DNA of 64,000 nucleotides, taken from NCBI GenBank assembly GCA_012519975.1, contig JAAYPE010000045.1:26266-90265 (forward strand), written 5' to 3'. Source of the stretch: Clostridiales bacterium. GTDB taxonomy: Bacteria > Bacillota > Clostridia > Oscillospirales > Acutalibacteraceae. The notes under the pieces are model-generated. The model did no database searches and was not told where the DNA came from. It worked only from the letters and a program-made list of their open reading frames with translations. Below are positions 51,360 through 60,216 of this stretch, one piece after another (the first letter of the stretch is position 1; each line of letters begins with the position of its first letter). Made by a program: the position numbers and the translations under genes.

Positions 51360-53195
51360 GTGAACGAAAGATTACCAATATTGCGAAAAAAAGCAAACGG
51401 TCTTCCAAAAAAACCGGGCGTATATATAATGAAAAATAAACAGGGTACAATAATTTATATAGGCAAAGCAAAATCTTTAAAAAGCAGGGTAAGTCAGTAT
51501 TTTGGTTCGCAAAATCGCCATACAATAAAAGTTTTAAAAATGGTTTCAAATGTTTACGATTTTGACTATATTATAACGGATAGTGAGTTTGAGGCATTAC
51601 TACTTGAATGTAGCCTAATAAAACAGCACAAACCTAAATATAATATTTTGTTAAAAGATGATAAAGGTTATCATTATATAAAAATAAGCAGTGATGAGTG
51701 GAGAAAGATTACAGCAGAGAAAAAACAGTTAAATGATAATGCAGAATATATAGGACCATACACAAGTGCGTTTATTGTGAATCAAGCACTAGATGAGGCA
51801 AAAAAAATCTTTAAATTGCCTCAGTGTACAAAGGATTTTCCTAAAGATATTGGAAAAGATAGACCTTGCCTTAATTTTTTTATAGAACAATGCTCTGCAC
51901 CCTGTAGCGGAAAAGTAAAAAAAGAGGATTATGATGAGGCAGTTGACGGTGCGATTGAGTTTTTAAAAGGTGGCAGTGCAAAATCAATAAAAGATATGCA
52001 ACAAAAAATGCAAATTTATTCTGAAAATTTGGAGTTTGAAAAAGCGGCAAAGCTTAGAGACAGAATAAATGCAATAAATAGAATGAATGAAAAACAAAAA
52101 GTTATTTCTACAACAAGCATAAAAGAACAGGATGTTTTTGCAATAGAACAAGGGGAGAAAAAAGCGTGTTTTGCAGTTTTGAGATTTACAAAAGGTAGGT
52201 TGTTTGACACAGAACATTTTATATTAGAAAAGGATGAAGACTTGCCAAAGCTTCGATTTGAACTGATTTTGAGCTATTATTCAATGCGAAATAATATTCC
52301 CCAGAGAATTACAATAGATGGAGAAATTCAGGATATGGAATTGCTATCAAAATGGCTAACAGACAAAGCGGGTAGAAAAGTTACAATCACAGTTCCGCAA
52401 AAAGGGGAACAATTAAAGCTTGTTCAAATGTGCAAAAAAAATGCAAAAGAAAAGTTGTTTGAAAAAACAGGCAGACTAAGTAAAAGTGAGCAAGCATTAT
52501 CAGAACTTGCAAACGTCTTAGGACTTGCTGAGCCTCCAAGGTATATAGAATCATATGACATATCGCACACTGCAGGCAAAGATAGCGTTGCCGGTATGGT
52601 GGTTTTTAAAGATGGCTTGCCGTTTAAATCCGCCTACAAGCGTTTTGAAATAAAAAATGCAATGGGTGGGGATGATTATGGTGCAATGCAAGAAGTTTTG
52701 CAAAGACGGTTTACAAGATACGAGCAAGAAAAAGAAACGCAAAAAGGTTTTGGAAAGCTTCCAGACTTGATTTTGCTAGACGGTGGACAAGGTCAAATCA
52801 GTGCGGTAATGCCTGTTTTAAAAGAATTTGGTATTGAGGTTCCTGTGTTTGGAATGGTTAAGGATAGCAAGCATAAAACAAGGGCAATTGCAAATGGCGG
52901 TAGCGAAATATCAATAAAAGCAAGCCGTCAGGCATTCACTTTGGTTTCAAATATTCAAGAGGAAGTCCATAGATTCGCTATAGGATATCATCATAAAAAG
53001 CAAAGCAAAAACTTGAAAAGCACTGAGCTTATGAAAATTAAAGGTATTGGTCAGGCTAAATCAACAGCACTTTTTAAACATTTTAAAACAATGTCGGCAA
53101 TCAAATCTGCAAGCATTGAAGAGCTTTTAAGCGTAAAGGGAATTACAAAGGTAAATGCAAATGATATAAAAAACTATTTTGATGAAAACAAATAA
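51360..53195 (+). CDS. uvrC: Excinuclease ABC subunit C
   Basis: A 611-residue nuclease making both incisions in nucleotide excision repair with UvrA and UvrB. The N-terminal GIY-YIG domain (GVYIMKNKQGTIIYIGKAK, about 19-37) cuts 3', a UVR motif (about 200-235) binds UvrB, an RNase H-like domain with ESYDISHTAGKDSVAG and LILLDGGQGQ cuts 5', and C-terminal helix-hairpin-helix motifs (LMKIKGIGQAKS, LLSVKGI) bind DNA. GTG 51360 follows GGTGG. Length is typical. Confidence 0.97.
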   Translation: MNERLPILRKKANGLPKKPGVYIMKNKQGTIIYIGKAKSLKSRVSQYFGSQNRHTIKVLKMVSNVYDFDYIITDSEFEALLLECSLIKQHKPKYNILLKDDKGYHYIKISSDEWRKITAEKKQLNDNAEYIGPYTSAFIVNQALDEAKKIFKLPQCTKDFPKDIGKDRPCLNFFIEQCSAPCSGKVKKEDYDEAVDGAIEFLKGGSAKSIKDMQQKMQIYSENLEFEKAAKLRDRINAINRMNEKQKVISTTSIKEQDVFAIEQGEKKACFAVLRFTKGRLFDTEHFILEKDEDLPKLRFELILSYYSMRNNIPQRITIDGEIQDMELLSKWLTDKAGRKVTITVPQKGEQLKLVQMCKKNAKEKLFEKTGRLSKSEQALSELANVLGLAEPPRYIESYDISHTAGKDSVAGMVVFKDGLPFKSAYKRFEIKNAMGGDDYGAMQEVLQRRFTRYEQEKETQKGFGKLPDLILLDGGQGQISAVMPVLKEFGIEVPVFGMVKDSKHKTRAIANGGSEISIKASRQAFTLVSNIQEEVHRFAIGYHHKKQSKNLKSTELMKIKGIGQAKSTALFKHFKTMSAIKSASIEELLSVKGITKVNANDIKNYFDENK

Positions 53196-53217
53196 AACAC
53201 CTATTTTACAATTGATG

Positions 53218-53247
53218 TTGACAAAAATATACAAAAAATGAGATAAT
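53218..53247 (+). promoter_or_regulatory. Promoter of the rsmD-coaD operon
   Basis: TTGACA (53218-53223) and GATAAT (53242-53247) are 18 bases apart, 30 bases before the start codon. Confidence 0.6.
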
Positions 53248-53277
53248 ATAAAAAGTTATTTTAATGGAGATTATAAT

Positions 53278-53826
53278 ATGAGAGTAATTACAGGAACAGC
53301 AAGAGGAAGAAATCTTTTAACACTTGAGGGTGAAGAAGTTCGCCCAACAGCACAAAGGATTAAGGAAGCAATTTTTAGTGCAATACAATTTGAAGTTGAG
53401 GGTAGGCGAGTTTTAGATTTGTTTGCAGGCTCTGGTCAGCTTGGAATAGAGGCTCTAAGCCGTGGCGCCCATTGTGCAACATTTGTTGACCAAAATAAAA
53501 GCTCAATAGATGTAATTGGGCAAAATCTAAAATCAACACAACTTGATAAAAATACAATTGTAAAAAATCTTGATGCAATGTCTTTTCTTGCAACTACAAA
53601 AGATGTTTTTGATATAGCATTCTTAGACCCACCGTATAACCGTGACTTTATCGAAAAAGCTTTGCAACTGCTTTGTAAAAATATGGCAAAAGGTGGAGTC
53701 ATAATTTGTGAAACACCATTTAGCGAAGATTTGCCACAAAGCGTAGGCGACTTTAGCGTGTTTAAAGAATATAAATATGGAAAAGTGAAAATTACAATTT
53801 ATAGAGAAAATGAGGCGTCAGAATAA
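53278..53826 (+). CDS. rsmD: 16S rRNA (guanine-966-N2)-methyltransferase RsmD
   Basis: A 182-residue SAM methyltransferase. The start MRVITGTARGRNL, the VRPTAQRIKEAIF motif, the SAM loop DLFAGSGQLGIEALSRGA and the catalytic DPPY in AFLDPPYN are all present. It modifies G966 of 16S rRNA (E. coli numbering). Its stop and the coaD start share one base, the usual rsmD-coaD arrangement. Confidence 0.95.
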   Translation: MRVITGTARGRNLLTLEGEEVRPTAQRIKEAIFSAIQFEVEGRRVLDLFAGSGQLGIEALSRGAHCATFVDQNKSSIDVIGQNLKSTQLDKNTIVKNLDAMSFLATTKDVFDIAFLDPPYNRDFIEKALQLLCKNMAKGGVIICETPFSEDLPQSVGDFSVFKEYKYGKVKITIYRENEASE

Positions 53827-54323
53827 TGAAGATAGCTGTTTGTCCAGGTAGCTTTGACCCTATTACACTCGGACACCTTGAGATAATACAAAGGACTGCT
53901 AAAATTTTTGACAAAGTAATAGTTTTAGTAATGGCGAATTATCGCAAAAAAGGTGCCCATGTTTTTACAGCGCAAGAAAGAGCAGAGCTAATTCGAAAAA
54001 GCATAAAACAGATGGACGGTATGCAAAATGTAGAAGTTGATGTTTATGATGGTTTGCTCGCGGATTATGCAAAGCAAAAAAATGCAACGGCAATCGTAAA
54101 AGGGCTTAGAGCTGTTTCAGATTTTGAGGACGAGTTTCAACAGGCTCTTACCAATCAAAAACTCTATGCGGGGTTTGAAACAATGTTTATGGCAGCAAGC
54201 ACAGATAATATGTTTTTAAGTTCGAGCTTGGTTCGTCAAGTAGCAGAACTTGGTGGAGATATTTCGGCTTTTGTTCCAACAGTTATTAGGGATGATATAT
54301 TAGAGCGCCTTAGAAAGGATTGA
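53826..54323 (+). CDS. coaD: Phosphopantetheine adenylyltransferase
   Basis: A 165-residue enzyme for the fourth step of coenzyme A synthesis, transferring AMP to phosphopantetheine. The nucleotidyltransferase TxGH motif is in GSFDPITLGHLEII, and the ISSTxVR-like motif appears as LSSSLVRQVAELGGD. It starts at the last base of the rsmD stop and is followed directly by a coiled-coil gene. Confidence 0.97.
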   Translation: MKIAVCPGSFDPITLGHLEIIQRTAKIFDKVIVLVMANYRKKGAHVFTAQERAELIRKSIKQMDGMQNVEVDVYDGLLADYAKQKNATAIVKGLRAVSDFEDEFQQALTNQKLYAGFETMFMAASTDNMFLSSSLVRQVAELGGDISAFVPTVIRDDILERLRKD

Positions 54324-54331
54324 TTTGCACG

Positions 54332-55219
54332 ATGAACATAGAAGATTTTCTTGAAGAAATTGAAGAGATCCTAGATGCCGGTAAAAGTAGTGCTTTTTCC
54401 GACAGAGTTTCAGTCGATGCTGGTTCAATCAGAACAGTGATAGAGGACATAAGGCTAAATATGCCCGACGAAATCCGTCAAGCAAAAATAATTGCGTCAG
54501 AGCGTAGAGAAATTATAAACAAGGCAAAAAGAGAGTCGCAAGCCCTTTTGTCTGATTCAGAATCAAAAAGCAGAGAAATGGTTTCAAGTGCAGAAAAAAG
54601 ATGGCACGAACTTATGACGGATTCTGATAAAAAATCAAAAGAGATTTTATCCAGTGCGCAAGAACGCTCAAAAACAATGATTGAGGACGCTCAAGAAAAG
54701 TCAAAGGAGCTGTCTATTAGATCTGAGGAAAAAGCAAAATACACCGAAGAACGGGCGCAGGAAAAAGCAAAATCTATAATAGAGCAAGCACAGGAAAAAG
54801 CAAGAGAGCTAACGCTTGAAGCAACTATTACAAAAAATGCTCAGGAAATGTCTGACAGTATGCTTAAAAAAGCAAAAATCCAATCAGAAGAATTGCTTAA
54901 AAATGCAAATCTTGAGGCGTCAAAAATTTTAAAAGAATCAGGCGTTGAGGCAGAGAATATCGTTAAAAAAGCGTGTGAGGAAGCAAATGAGCTGACTCAA
55001 AGAGCGCTGAAAGAAGCAAAAGAAACAACAGAGCACGCAGAAACAACTGCTAATGATATGATGGAGCACGCGAAAAAGTGGTCAAAAGAATTAAGAGCAG
55101 CGGCGAGTGATTTTGTAACAAACATAATGGTAGATGCAGAGCAAAGTTTGTCTGGAAGCCTTCAAGAAATCAAAAGGGTTCAATCAAGTCTTAATGATGC
55201 AATATCTAAAAAGAAATAG
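54332..55219 (+). CDS. Coiled-coil protein with 11-residue repeats, conserved next to coaD
   Basis: A 295-residue cytoplasmic protein. The N-terminus (NIEDFLEEIEEILDAGKSS, then VDAGSIRTVIEDIRLNMPDEIRQAKIIASERREII in parts) matches clostridial proteins beside coaD often labelled 'ATPase' or V-type ATPase subunit-like; no P-loop is present. From about residue 65 the chain divides almost without exception into about 18 hendecads, such as DAQEKSKELSI, RAQEKAKSIIE and QAQEKARELTL, implying a long right-handed coiled coil. The repeats recall LEA-like or DivIVA-type filament proteins. ATG 54332 follows AAAGGATTG. It is probably transcribed with rsmD-coaD and has its own terminator. Confidence 0.7.
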   Translation: MNIEDFLEEIEEILDAGKSSAFSDRVSVDAGSIRTVIEDIRLNMPDEIRQAKIIASERREIINKAKRESQALLSDSESKSREMVSSAEKRWHELMTDSDKKSKEILSSAQERSKTMIEDAQEKSKELSIRSEEKAKYTEERAQEKAKSIIEQAQEKARELTLEATITKNAQEMSDSMLKKAKIQSEELLKNANLEASKILKESGVEAENIVKKACEEANELTQRALKEAKETTEHAETTANDMMEHAKKWSKELRAAASDFVTNIMVDAEQSLSGSLQEIKRVQSSLNDAISKKK

Positions 55220-55227
55220 ATGGTATT

Positions 55228-55255
55228 ACGGGCAGTTTGTTTGCCCGTTTTTTTA
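55228..55255 (+). terminator. Terminator after the coiled-coil gene
   Basis: ACGGGCA pairs with TGCCCGT and is followed by TTTTTTT. Confidence 0.85.
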
Positions 55256-55328
55256 TATCAAACAAATTACGGTCTGTATTAGGTCATTATTTTAAGCCCA
55301 GTGGCATATTAATTAATGGGTGATGTTA

Positions 55329-55871
55329 ATGTTTGTATATTCCGTAAAATCTTCAAAAATCAAAGTTGTACTTCTCATAGCTTTATGCACCCTAGCTACC
55401 ATTGCATTTTTGCTGGCCTCAAGTATGGATAATAAGGCAGCAAATAAGGGTGGAATAAACCTTAAAGCTGGCAATTCAGAGCAACGGGTTGCTTTTTTGT
55501 CACAATTTGGTTGGGAATTTGATAAAGACCCAACAGAAGTGTCGGAGGTTATAATTCCAGCGGAATTTGACCAAACTTATGAGAAATATAACAAAATTCA
55601 AAAAGAACAAGGATTTGACCTCGAGCCTTACAAAGGCATAAGGGTAAAAAGATGGACTTATGAAATAAAAAATTATCCAGGCTACGGTTCTGATTCAGGC
55701 TGTATTCGTGCAAATATATTAGTGTATGACGGGCTTGTAATCGGCGGGGATGTATGCTCTGTAGAGCTAGATGGATTTATGCACGGGTTTGATAAATCAC
55801 AAGAAGATAGCGGAGAAAAAGCCACAGAAAAAGAAAAATCCCAACCGTCAACAATAAGTCAAAAAGCATAA
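55329..55871 (+). CDS. DUF4830-domain membrane-anchored protein
   Basis: A 180-residue protein with one N-terminal membrane segment (KVVLLIALCTLATIAFLLAS) and an extracytoplasmic domain: QRVAFLSQFGWEFDKDPTEVSEVIIPAEFD (in parts), YNKIQKEQGFDLEPYKG, VKRWTYEIKNYP and VLVYDGLVIGGDVCS-like end. This matches DUF4830, common in Oscillospirales; function is unknown. The C-terminal tail is charged and low-complexity. ATG 55329 follows GGGTGAT; GTG 55320 is an alternative. The pseudouridine synthase gene starts 16 bases after it. Confidence 0.75.
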   Translation: MFVYSVKSSKIKVVLLIALCTLATIAFLLASSMDNKAANKGGINLKAGNSEQRVAFLSQFGWEFDKDPTEVSEVIIPAEFDQTYEKYNKIQKEQGFDLEPYKGIRVKRWTYEIKNYPGYGSDSGCIRANILVYDGLVIGGDVCSVELDGFMHGFDKSQEDSGEKATEKEKSQPSTISQKA

Positions 55872-55887
55872 TGGGGGAAGTTTAAAA

Positions 55888-56610
55888 GTGTCTGTTGAAC
55901 GAATTGACAAAATAATAGCATCTCAAGGCACCCTGTCCAGAAATGAGGTAAAAAAGCTTATAAGAGCAAATCTGGTCAGGGTTAATGGACAAGCTGTAAA
56001 AAAGTCTGATGAAAAGTATGAAACATCGGATATAATAATTGAGATAGACGGCGTGCTACAAACATTTAAAAAGAATATATATATTATGCTAAACAAACCA
56101 CAAGGCGTGATTTGTGCATCCCGTGATCCAAAGGCAAAAACTGCAGTAGACCTTGTTCCAAAAGAGTTGCAAAGAAAAGGGCTTTTTCCGGCGGGCAGGC
56201 TAGACGCAGATACAACAGGCTTTGTGCTAATAACTGATGATGGTGACTTTGCTCATAGAATTTTATCTCCCAAAAATCGTGTTAAAAAAACCTATAAAGC
56301 AACGCTTGCACAGCCACTTTCAAGTGCAGATATCAAAAGAATAGAGGATGGGATAAAGCTTGCAGATGGGACAAGATGTCTTGACGCACAGGTGAAAGTT
56401 ATAGAACAAAATGAAAAAGTAGTTGCACAAATTAAAATATGTGAGGGAAAATATCATCAAGTCAAAAGAATGTTTGCAGCAGTTGGCAACAATGTTGTAG
56501 AGTTGAAGCGAACAGCAATAGGAAATGTAGAGCTTGACCCGAATCTTTTGAGCGGAGAATGTAGAGAACTTACAAAAGAGGAGTTAGAAAGCATTGAAAA
56601 CACAAATTAA
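55888..56610 (+). CDS. RsuA/RluB-family rRNA pseudouridine synthase
   Basis: A 240-residue enzyme isomerising uridine in rRNA. An N-terminal S4 RNA-binding domain (ERIDKIIASQGTLSRNEVKKLI) is followed by the catalytic domain with GRLDADTTGFVLIT, whose Asp is the nucleophile, and the KYHQVKRMFAAVG motif. The S4 domain and length suggest RsuA or a small-subunit-type enzyme, but RluB/RluE activity cannot be excluded. GTG 55888 follows GGGGGAAG. It probably shares the transcript of the DUF4830 gene. Confidence 0.9.
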   Translation: MSVERIDKIIASQGTLSRNEVKKLIRANLVRVNGQAVKKSDEKYETSDIIIEIDGVLQTFKKNIYIMLNKPQGVICASRDPKAKTAVDLVPKELQRKGLFPAGRLDADTTGFVLITDDGDFAHRILSPKNRVKKTYKATLAQPLSSADIKRIEDGIKLADGTRCLDAQVKVIEQNEKVVAQIKICEGKYHQVKRMFAAVGNNVVELKRTAIGNVELDPNLLSGECRELTKEELESIENTN

Positions 56611-56861
56611 TTTTATAATTTTTTAGTTTATTTTTAATATTAAAAGTGTAAGAAAAATAGTTTTTAAAATAGAAAAATGTCTTTTTAAAAAACAAAATAT
56701 AGTGTTTACATTAATTTTGAGTGGAATATATGGTAAAAACATACAAGAAATATAGAAATAAATTAGAATAAAAATTTGTGTAATTTGAATATATTTTGAT
56801 TGAATTATAATTGATTAAGGGTAAAAGTGAAAAAAATCTTTTAAAACTTTAAAAAAATGTC

Positions 56862-56897
56862 TTGCAAAATTGGTCACAATTGTGTAATATGTATAAT
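56862..56897 (+). promoter_or_regulatory. Candidate promoter before the CdaR-type regulator
   Basis: The 345-base gap 56611-56955 is very AT-rich and holds no gene. Near its end TTGCAA (56862-56867) and TAATAT (56885-56890) are 17 bases apart; TATAAT at 56892-56897 is a second -10 candidate. Confidence 0.4.
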
Positions 56898-56955
56898 ATA
56901 CGAGTAGGCATAATGTATAAAAATTTACAACATACCAAAAGTTGGGGGTATATTA

Positions 56956-58041
56956 ATGTCAAACAGACTTTTTCAGGGAATCATACATCAAATGCGTGAT
57001 GCAATTGACAGAACAGTTGGGGTCATTGACGAAACAGGAACAATAATTTCTTGTAGCGAACTAGGGCGCATAGGTGAATCTCAAAGTGCAAATCTTACAG
57101 ATGTTTTTGCAAGTGGCAACACGGTTTATCTTGATGGAATAACTTATCTAACATTTGGCTCACACCTTCGTCACGAGTACGCAGTATTTGTTGAGGGCGA
57201 TGATGAGCTTGCGTCAAACTATGTAAAGGTGCTAGCTGTATCCCTGAGTAGCATTAAACAATTTTATGATGAAAAATATGATAGGAGTAACTTTGTTAAA
57301 AATGTTATTCTTGATAATATTTTGCCAGGTGATATTTATCTTAAAGCAAGAGAACTTAGATTTAATAACGATGCATCAAGAGTAGTCCTTCTCATCAGAA
57401 TAACGGGTCATGAGGATGCCTCAGTATTTGATGTTGTCCAAAATCTTTTTCCAGATAAAAACAAGGATTTTGTAATCAATGTTAACGAAACTGACATAGC
57501 TCTTGTAAAAGAAGTTAAGCCAAATATTGAGCCTAAGGATTTAGAAAAACTTGCCCACTCAATTTCAGATGCACTTAGCACTGAGTTTTACAGCCAATCT
57601 CTTGTAGGCATTGGAACGACTGTAACAGGCATTAAGGATTTGGCTCGCTCATTTAAAGAGGCTCAAGTTGCGCTTGAGGTTGGCAAGGTTTTTGATACAG
57701 AAAAAACAATAATTAGCTATGATAACCTTGGAATAGCTCGTCTTATCTATCAGCTTCCAAACACACTTTGTGAAATGTTCTTAAACGAGGTTTTTAAAAA
57801 AGGTTCAATAGAAAATCTTGACCAAGAAACTTTTTTCACAATTCAAAAGTTCTTTGAAAACAACCTTAATGTTTCTGAAACATCAAGAAAGCTTTTTGTT
57901 CACCGAAACACACTTGTTTATAGACTTGAAAAAATCAAAAAATTAACAGGTCTTGATTTGCGTGAGTTTGACGATGCAATTGTTTTCAAAGTAGCACTAA
58001 TGGTTAAAAAGTATTTAGACGCTAGTCCAACAAAATATTAA
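56956..58041 (+). CDS. CdaR/PucR-type transcriptional regulator
   Basis: A 361-residue regulator. The N-terminal part (1-120) looks PAS/GAF-like or a sugar-diacid-recognition remnant (VGVIDETGTIISCSELGRIG). The middle GGDEF-like CdaR domain (about 125-270) includes FKEAQVALEVG. The C-terminal helix-turn-helix (about 295-352) has FFENNLNVSETSRKLFVHRNTLVYRLEKI (in parts), the PucR signature. Targets and ligand are unknown; it stands alone before ftsEX. GGGGGT precedes ATG 56956. Confidence 0.85.
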   Translation: MSNRLFQGIIHQMRDAIDRTVGVIDETGTIISCSELGRIGESQSANLTDVFASGNTVYLDGITYLTFGSHLRHEYAVFVEGDDELASNYVKVLAVSLSSIKQFYDEKYDRSNFVKNVILDNILPGDIYLKARELRFNNDASRVVLLIRITGHEDASVFDVVQNLFPDKNKDFVINVNETDIALVKEVKPNIEPKDLEKLAHSISDALSTEFYSQSLVGIGTTVTGIKDLARSFKEAQVALEVGKVFDTEKTIISYDNLGIARLIYQLPNTLCEMFLNEVFKKGSIENLDQETFFTIQKFFENNLNVSETSRKLFVHRNTLVYRLEKIKKLTGLDLREFDDAIVFKVALMVKKYLDASPTKY

Positions 58042-58140
58042 TAGTAAACAAAACAGATGTATAATTTTGTAGTGTTCAACTAAATATTTTTTAAAAAACT
58101 GTACATTACTACAAAATCAAATAAAATAGTTACAAAATAG

Positions 58141-58168
58141 TTACAGATGATATTTTTTGTGCTATAAT
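58141..58168 (+). promoter_or_regulatory. Promoter of the ftsEX operon
   Basis: TTACAG (58141-58146) and TATAAT (58163-58168) are 16 bases apart. The upstream AGTTACA repeats resemble the trxA/rhodanese element but match only over the core AGTTACAGA. Confidence 0.45.
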
Positions 58169-58282
58169 TAGGGTGTATTAAGGTGAAAATACTTTGATAT
58201 ACCCTATATTTAGATTTGTTAGTCTAAATATAGAGCTTCAAAAGTTTATTGTATAAGTGGTAAAGTTAAAGAGGTATAAAAA

Positions 58283-59248
58283 TTGATAGAATTTAAAAAT
58301 GTTTCAAAAACTTATGATAACGGCACAAAAGCCCTTAAAAATGTAACCTTATCAATTGATAGGGGCGAGTTTGTTTTTATAGTTGGGTCATCAGGCTCAG
58401 GAAAAAGCACCTTTCTAAAAACAATTATGCGTGAAGAAGTACCGTCAAGCGGAACAATTGCGATAAATGGTTATGATCTTGTTGAAATAACAAAGAGAGA
58501 AATTCCTTATTTTAGAAGAACAATGGGCATTGTTTTTCAAGATTTTAGATTGATCCCCAAAATGACGGTTTATGATAATGTCGCTTTTGCAATGCGTGTT
58601 ATTGGCGCTAAGGAAAAAGAAATAAGAAAAAGAGTTCCATATGTCCTAAGCTTAGTAGGTCTTACCTCCAAAGCTCGTTGTTATCCTGCCGAAATTTCAG
58701 GCGGTGAACAGCAACGGGTTGCTCTTGCACGGGCGCTGGTAAACAATGCAAACATAATCATTGCCGATGAGCCAACGGGAAATGTCGACCCTGAAATGTC
58801 GTATGAAATTGTTGACTTGCTTAACCATATCAACGCCAATGGCACAACAATTATTATGGTTACCCACGAGCACGATTTAGTTCATAGATTTAACCATAGA
58901 ATAGTTGCAATTGAAAATGGAGCAATTGTTTCTGACACTGCAAATGGTGATAGATTGTCTTATGATAAAAATTTGGGATATAAGCAGGCAAATTATGCGC
59001 AGTATGTTAAGCAACAAAACAACATTGTTCAACCAATAAAATCACCTAGTGCGTCCTATAAAACAATTGAACTAAAAAACGACATAACGCCTGAATCAAA
59101 CAATTTAAAGAGTGAAAATATTTCAGGTGAAAATAATTTTCAAAACGTAAATATCAAAGCTGGTTCAGATTTTAATATTGCTGAAATTGATTATTCAAAA
59201 TATTTAGAGCACCTTGAGGGTACAGATGGAGCGGAGGTGCAACAATAA
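58283..59248 (+). CDS. ftsE: Cell-division ATPase FtsE with C-terminal extension
   Basis: A 321-residue ABC ATPase that with FtsX regulates peptidoglycan hydrolases at division, or spore development in bacilli. Walker A GSSGSGKST (35-43), the signature ISGGEQQRVALARAL and Walker B IIIADEPTGNVD are intact. The family is about 225-230 residues long; here about 95 extra, polar residues follow (from YDKNLGYKQANYAQY on), ending with an acidic segment. Similar tails occur in some clostridia; their role is unknown. TTG 58283 follows AAAGAGG. Confidence 0.93.
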   Translation: MIEFKNVSKTYDNGTKALKNVTLSIDRGEFVFIVGSSGSGKSTFLKTIMREEVPSSGTIAINGYDLVEITKREIPYFRRTMGIVFQDFRLIPKMTVYDNVAFAMRVIGAKEKEIRKRVPYVLSLVGLTSKARCYPAEISGGEQQRVALARALVNNANIIIADEPTGNVDPEMSYEIVDLLNHINANGTTIIMVTHEHDLVHRFNHRIVAIENGAIVSDTANGDRLSYDKNLGYKQANYAQYVKQQNNIVQPIKSPSASYKTIELKNDITPESNNLKSENISGENNFQNVNIKAGSDFNIAEIDYSKYLEHLEGTDGAEVQQ

Positions 59249-60216
59249 TGAGCAAAAAAGAAAAAATAAACTTAAAAAAAGAAGATAAAAAAAGGCAAAA
59301 TCAAAGTGGCAGCAGCCTCTCTTATCTTACAAAAGAAGGGTTTAGGAGTGTCTGGGCAAACAGATTGATGTCCGTTGCGTCTATCGCAGTTTTAACATCT
59401 TGCTTAGTTATGATTGGTTGCGCTACATTATTGTTTTTAAATATTGATATGATGCTCGGAAAAATTGAGTCTCAAAACATAATTATGGTGTTTATTAAAG
59501 ATGATTTGTCACAAGGGCAAATTAATAAAATAGGAAAAGATATTAGAACAATTCCTAACATTGAAAAATGTGAATTTGTTTCAAAAGAGGATTCGTACAA
59601 ACAACAACTTAAAAGCTTGGGAGACGATGCAGAGTTGCTGTCAGGGATACAAAATCCATTACCAAATGCCTATAAAGTTACGCTTAAAAGTATGAATGAT
59701 TTTTCTCAAACAGTTTCATCGATAAAATCGGTAGACAACATATTAAATATTAGGGAAAATAGTACGCTTGCAAAACAGCTTGCGCAAGCACGAAGGACAG
59801 CAACGTTTGTAAGTGCAGGAATAATAACTCTGTTGCTTGTTGTATCATTGTTTATAATTGCAAACACAGTTAGGGTAACAATGTTTAACCGTCGCTTAGA
59901 AATTAGTATAATGAAAGCTGTTGGTGCAACTAATTGGTTTGTACGCTGGCCGTTTATAGTAGAGGGAATATTGCTTGGAATGATATCTAGCATTGTTTCA
60001 TTAGGCCTTGTGTTTGTGCTGTATTCGCTAACTACAAGTTCAATCGCAGGTGCAACCTCGCTTTTAGGCCTTGGTGGCTCTGCTATAAACTTTATAGATT
60101 ATATGTGGCAAATGTTGCTCGGATTTGTTATAATCGGAGTTATAGCAGGAACGAGCGGAAGTATTGTTTCTATGGGCAGATATTTAAAAGAGCAAGGGAG
60201 TGTTATAAGTGAGTAA
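59248..60216 (+). CDS. ftsX: Cell-division protein FtsX
   Basis: A 322-residue membrane protein with four transmembrane segments, one near 35-60 and three in the C-terminal half (about 190-310), around a large external domain (about 65-180) that would bind a peptidoglycan hydrolase. FNRRLEISIMKAVGATNWFVRWPFIVEG (in parts) is the family signature. It starts at the last base of the ftsE stop. The M23 peptidase gene overlaps its end by eight bases, as expected for its partner. Confidence 0.94.
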   Translation: MSKKEKINLKKEDKKRQNQSGSSLSYLTKEGFRSVWANRLMSVASIAVLTSCLVMIGCATLLFLNIDMMLGKIESQNIIMVFIKDDLSQGQINKIGKDIRTIPNIEKCEFVSKEDSYKQQLKSLGDDAELLSGIQNPLPNAYKVTLKSMNDFSQTVSSIKSVDNILNIRENSTLAKQLAQARRTATFVSAGIITLLLVVSLFIIANTVRVTMFNRRLEISIMKAVGATNWFVRWPFIVEGILLGMISSIVSLGLVFVLYSLTTSSIAGATSLLGLGGSAINFIDYMWQMLLGFVIIGVIAGTSGSIVSMGRYLKEQGSVISE

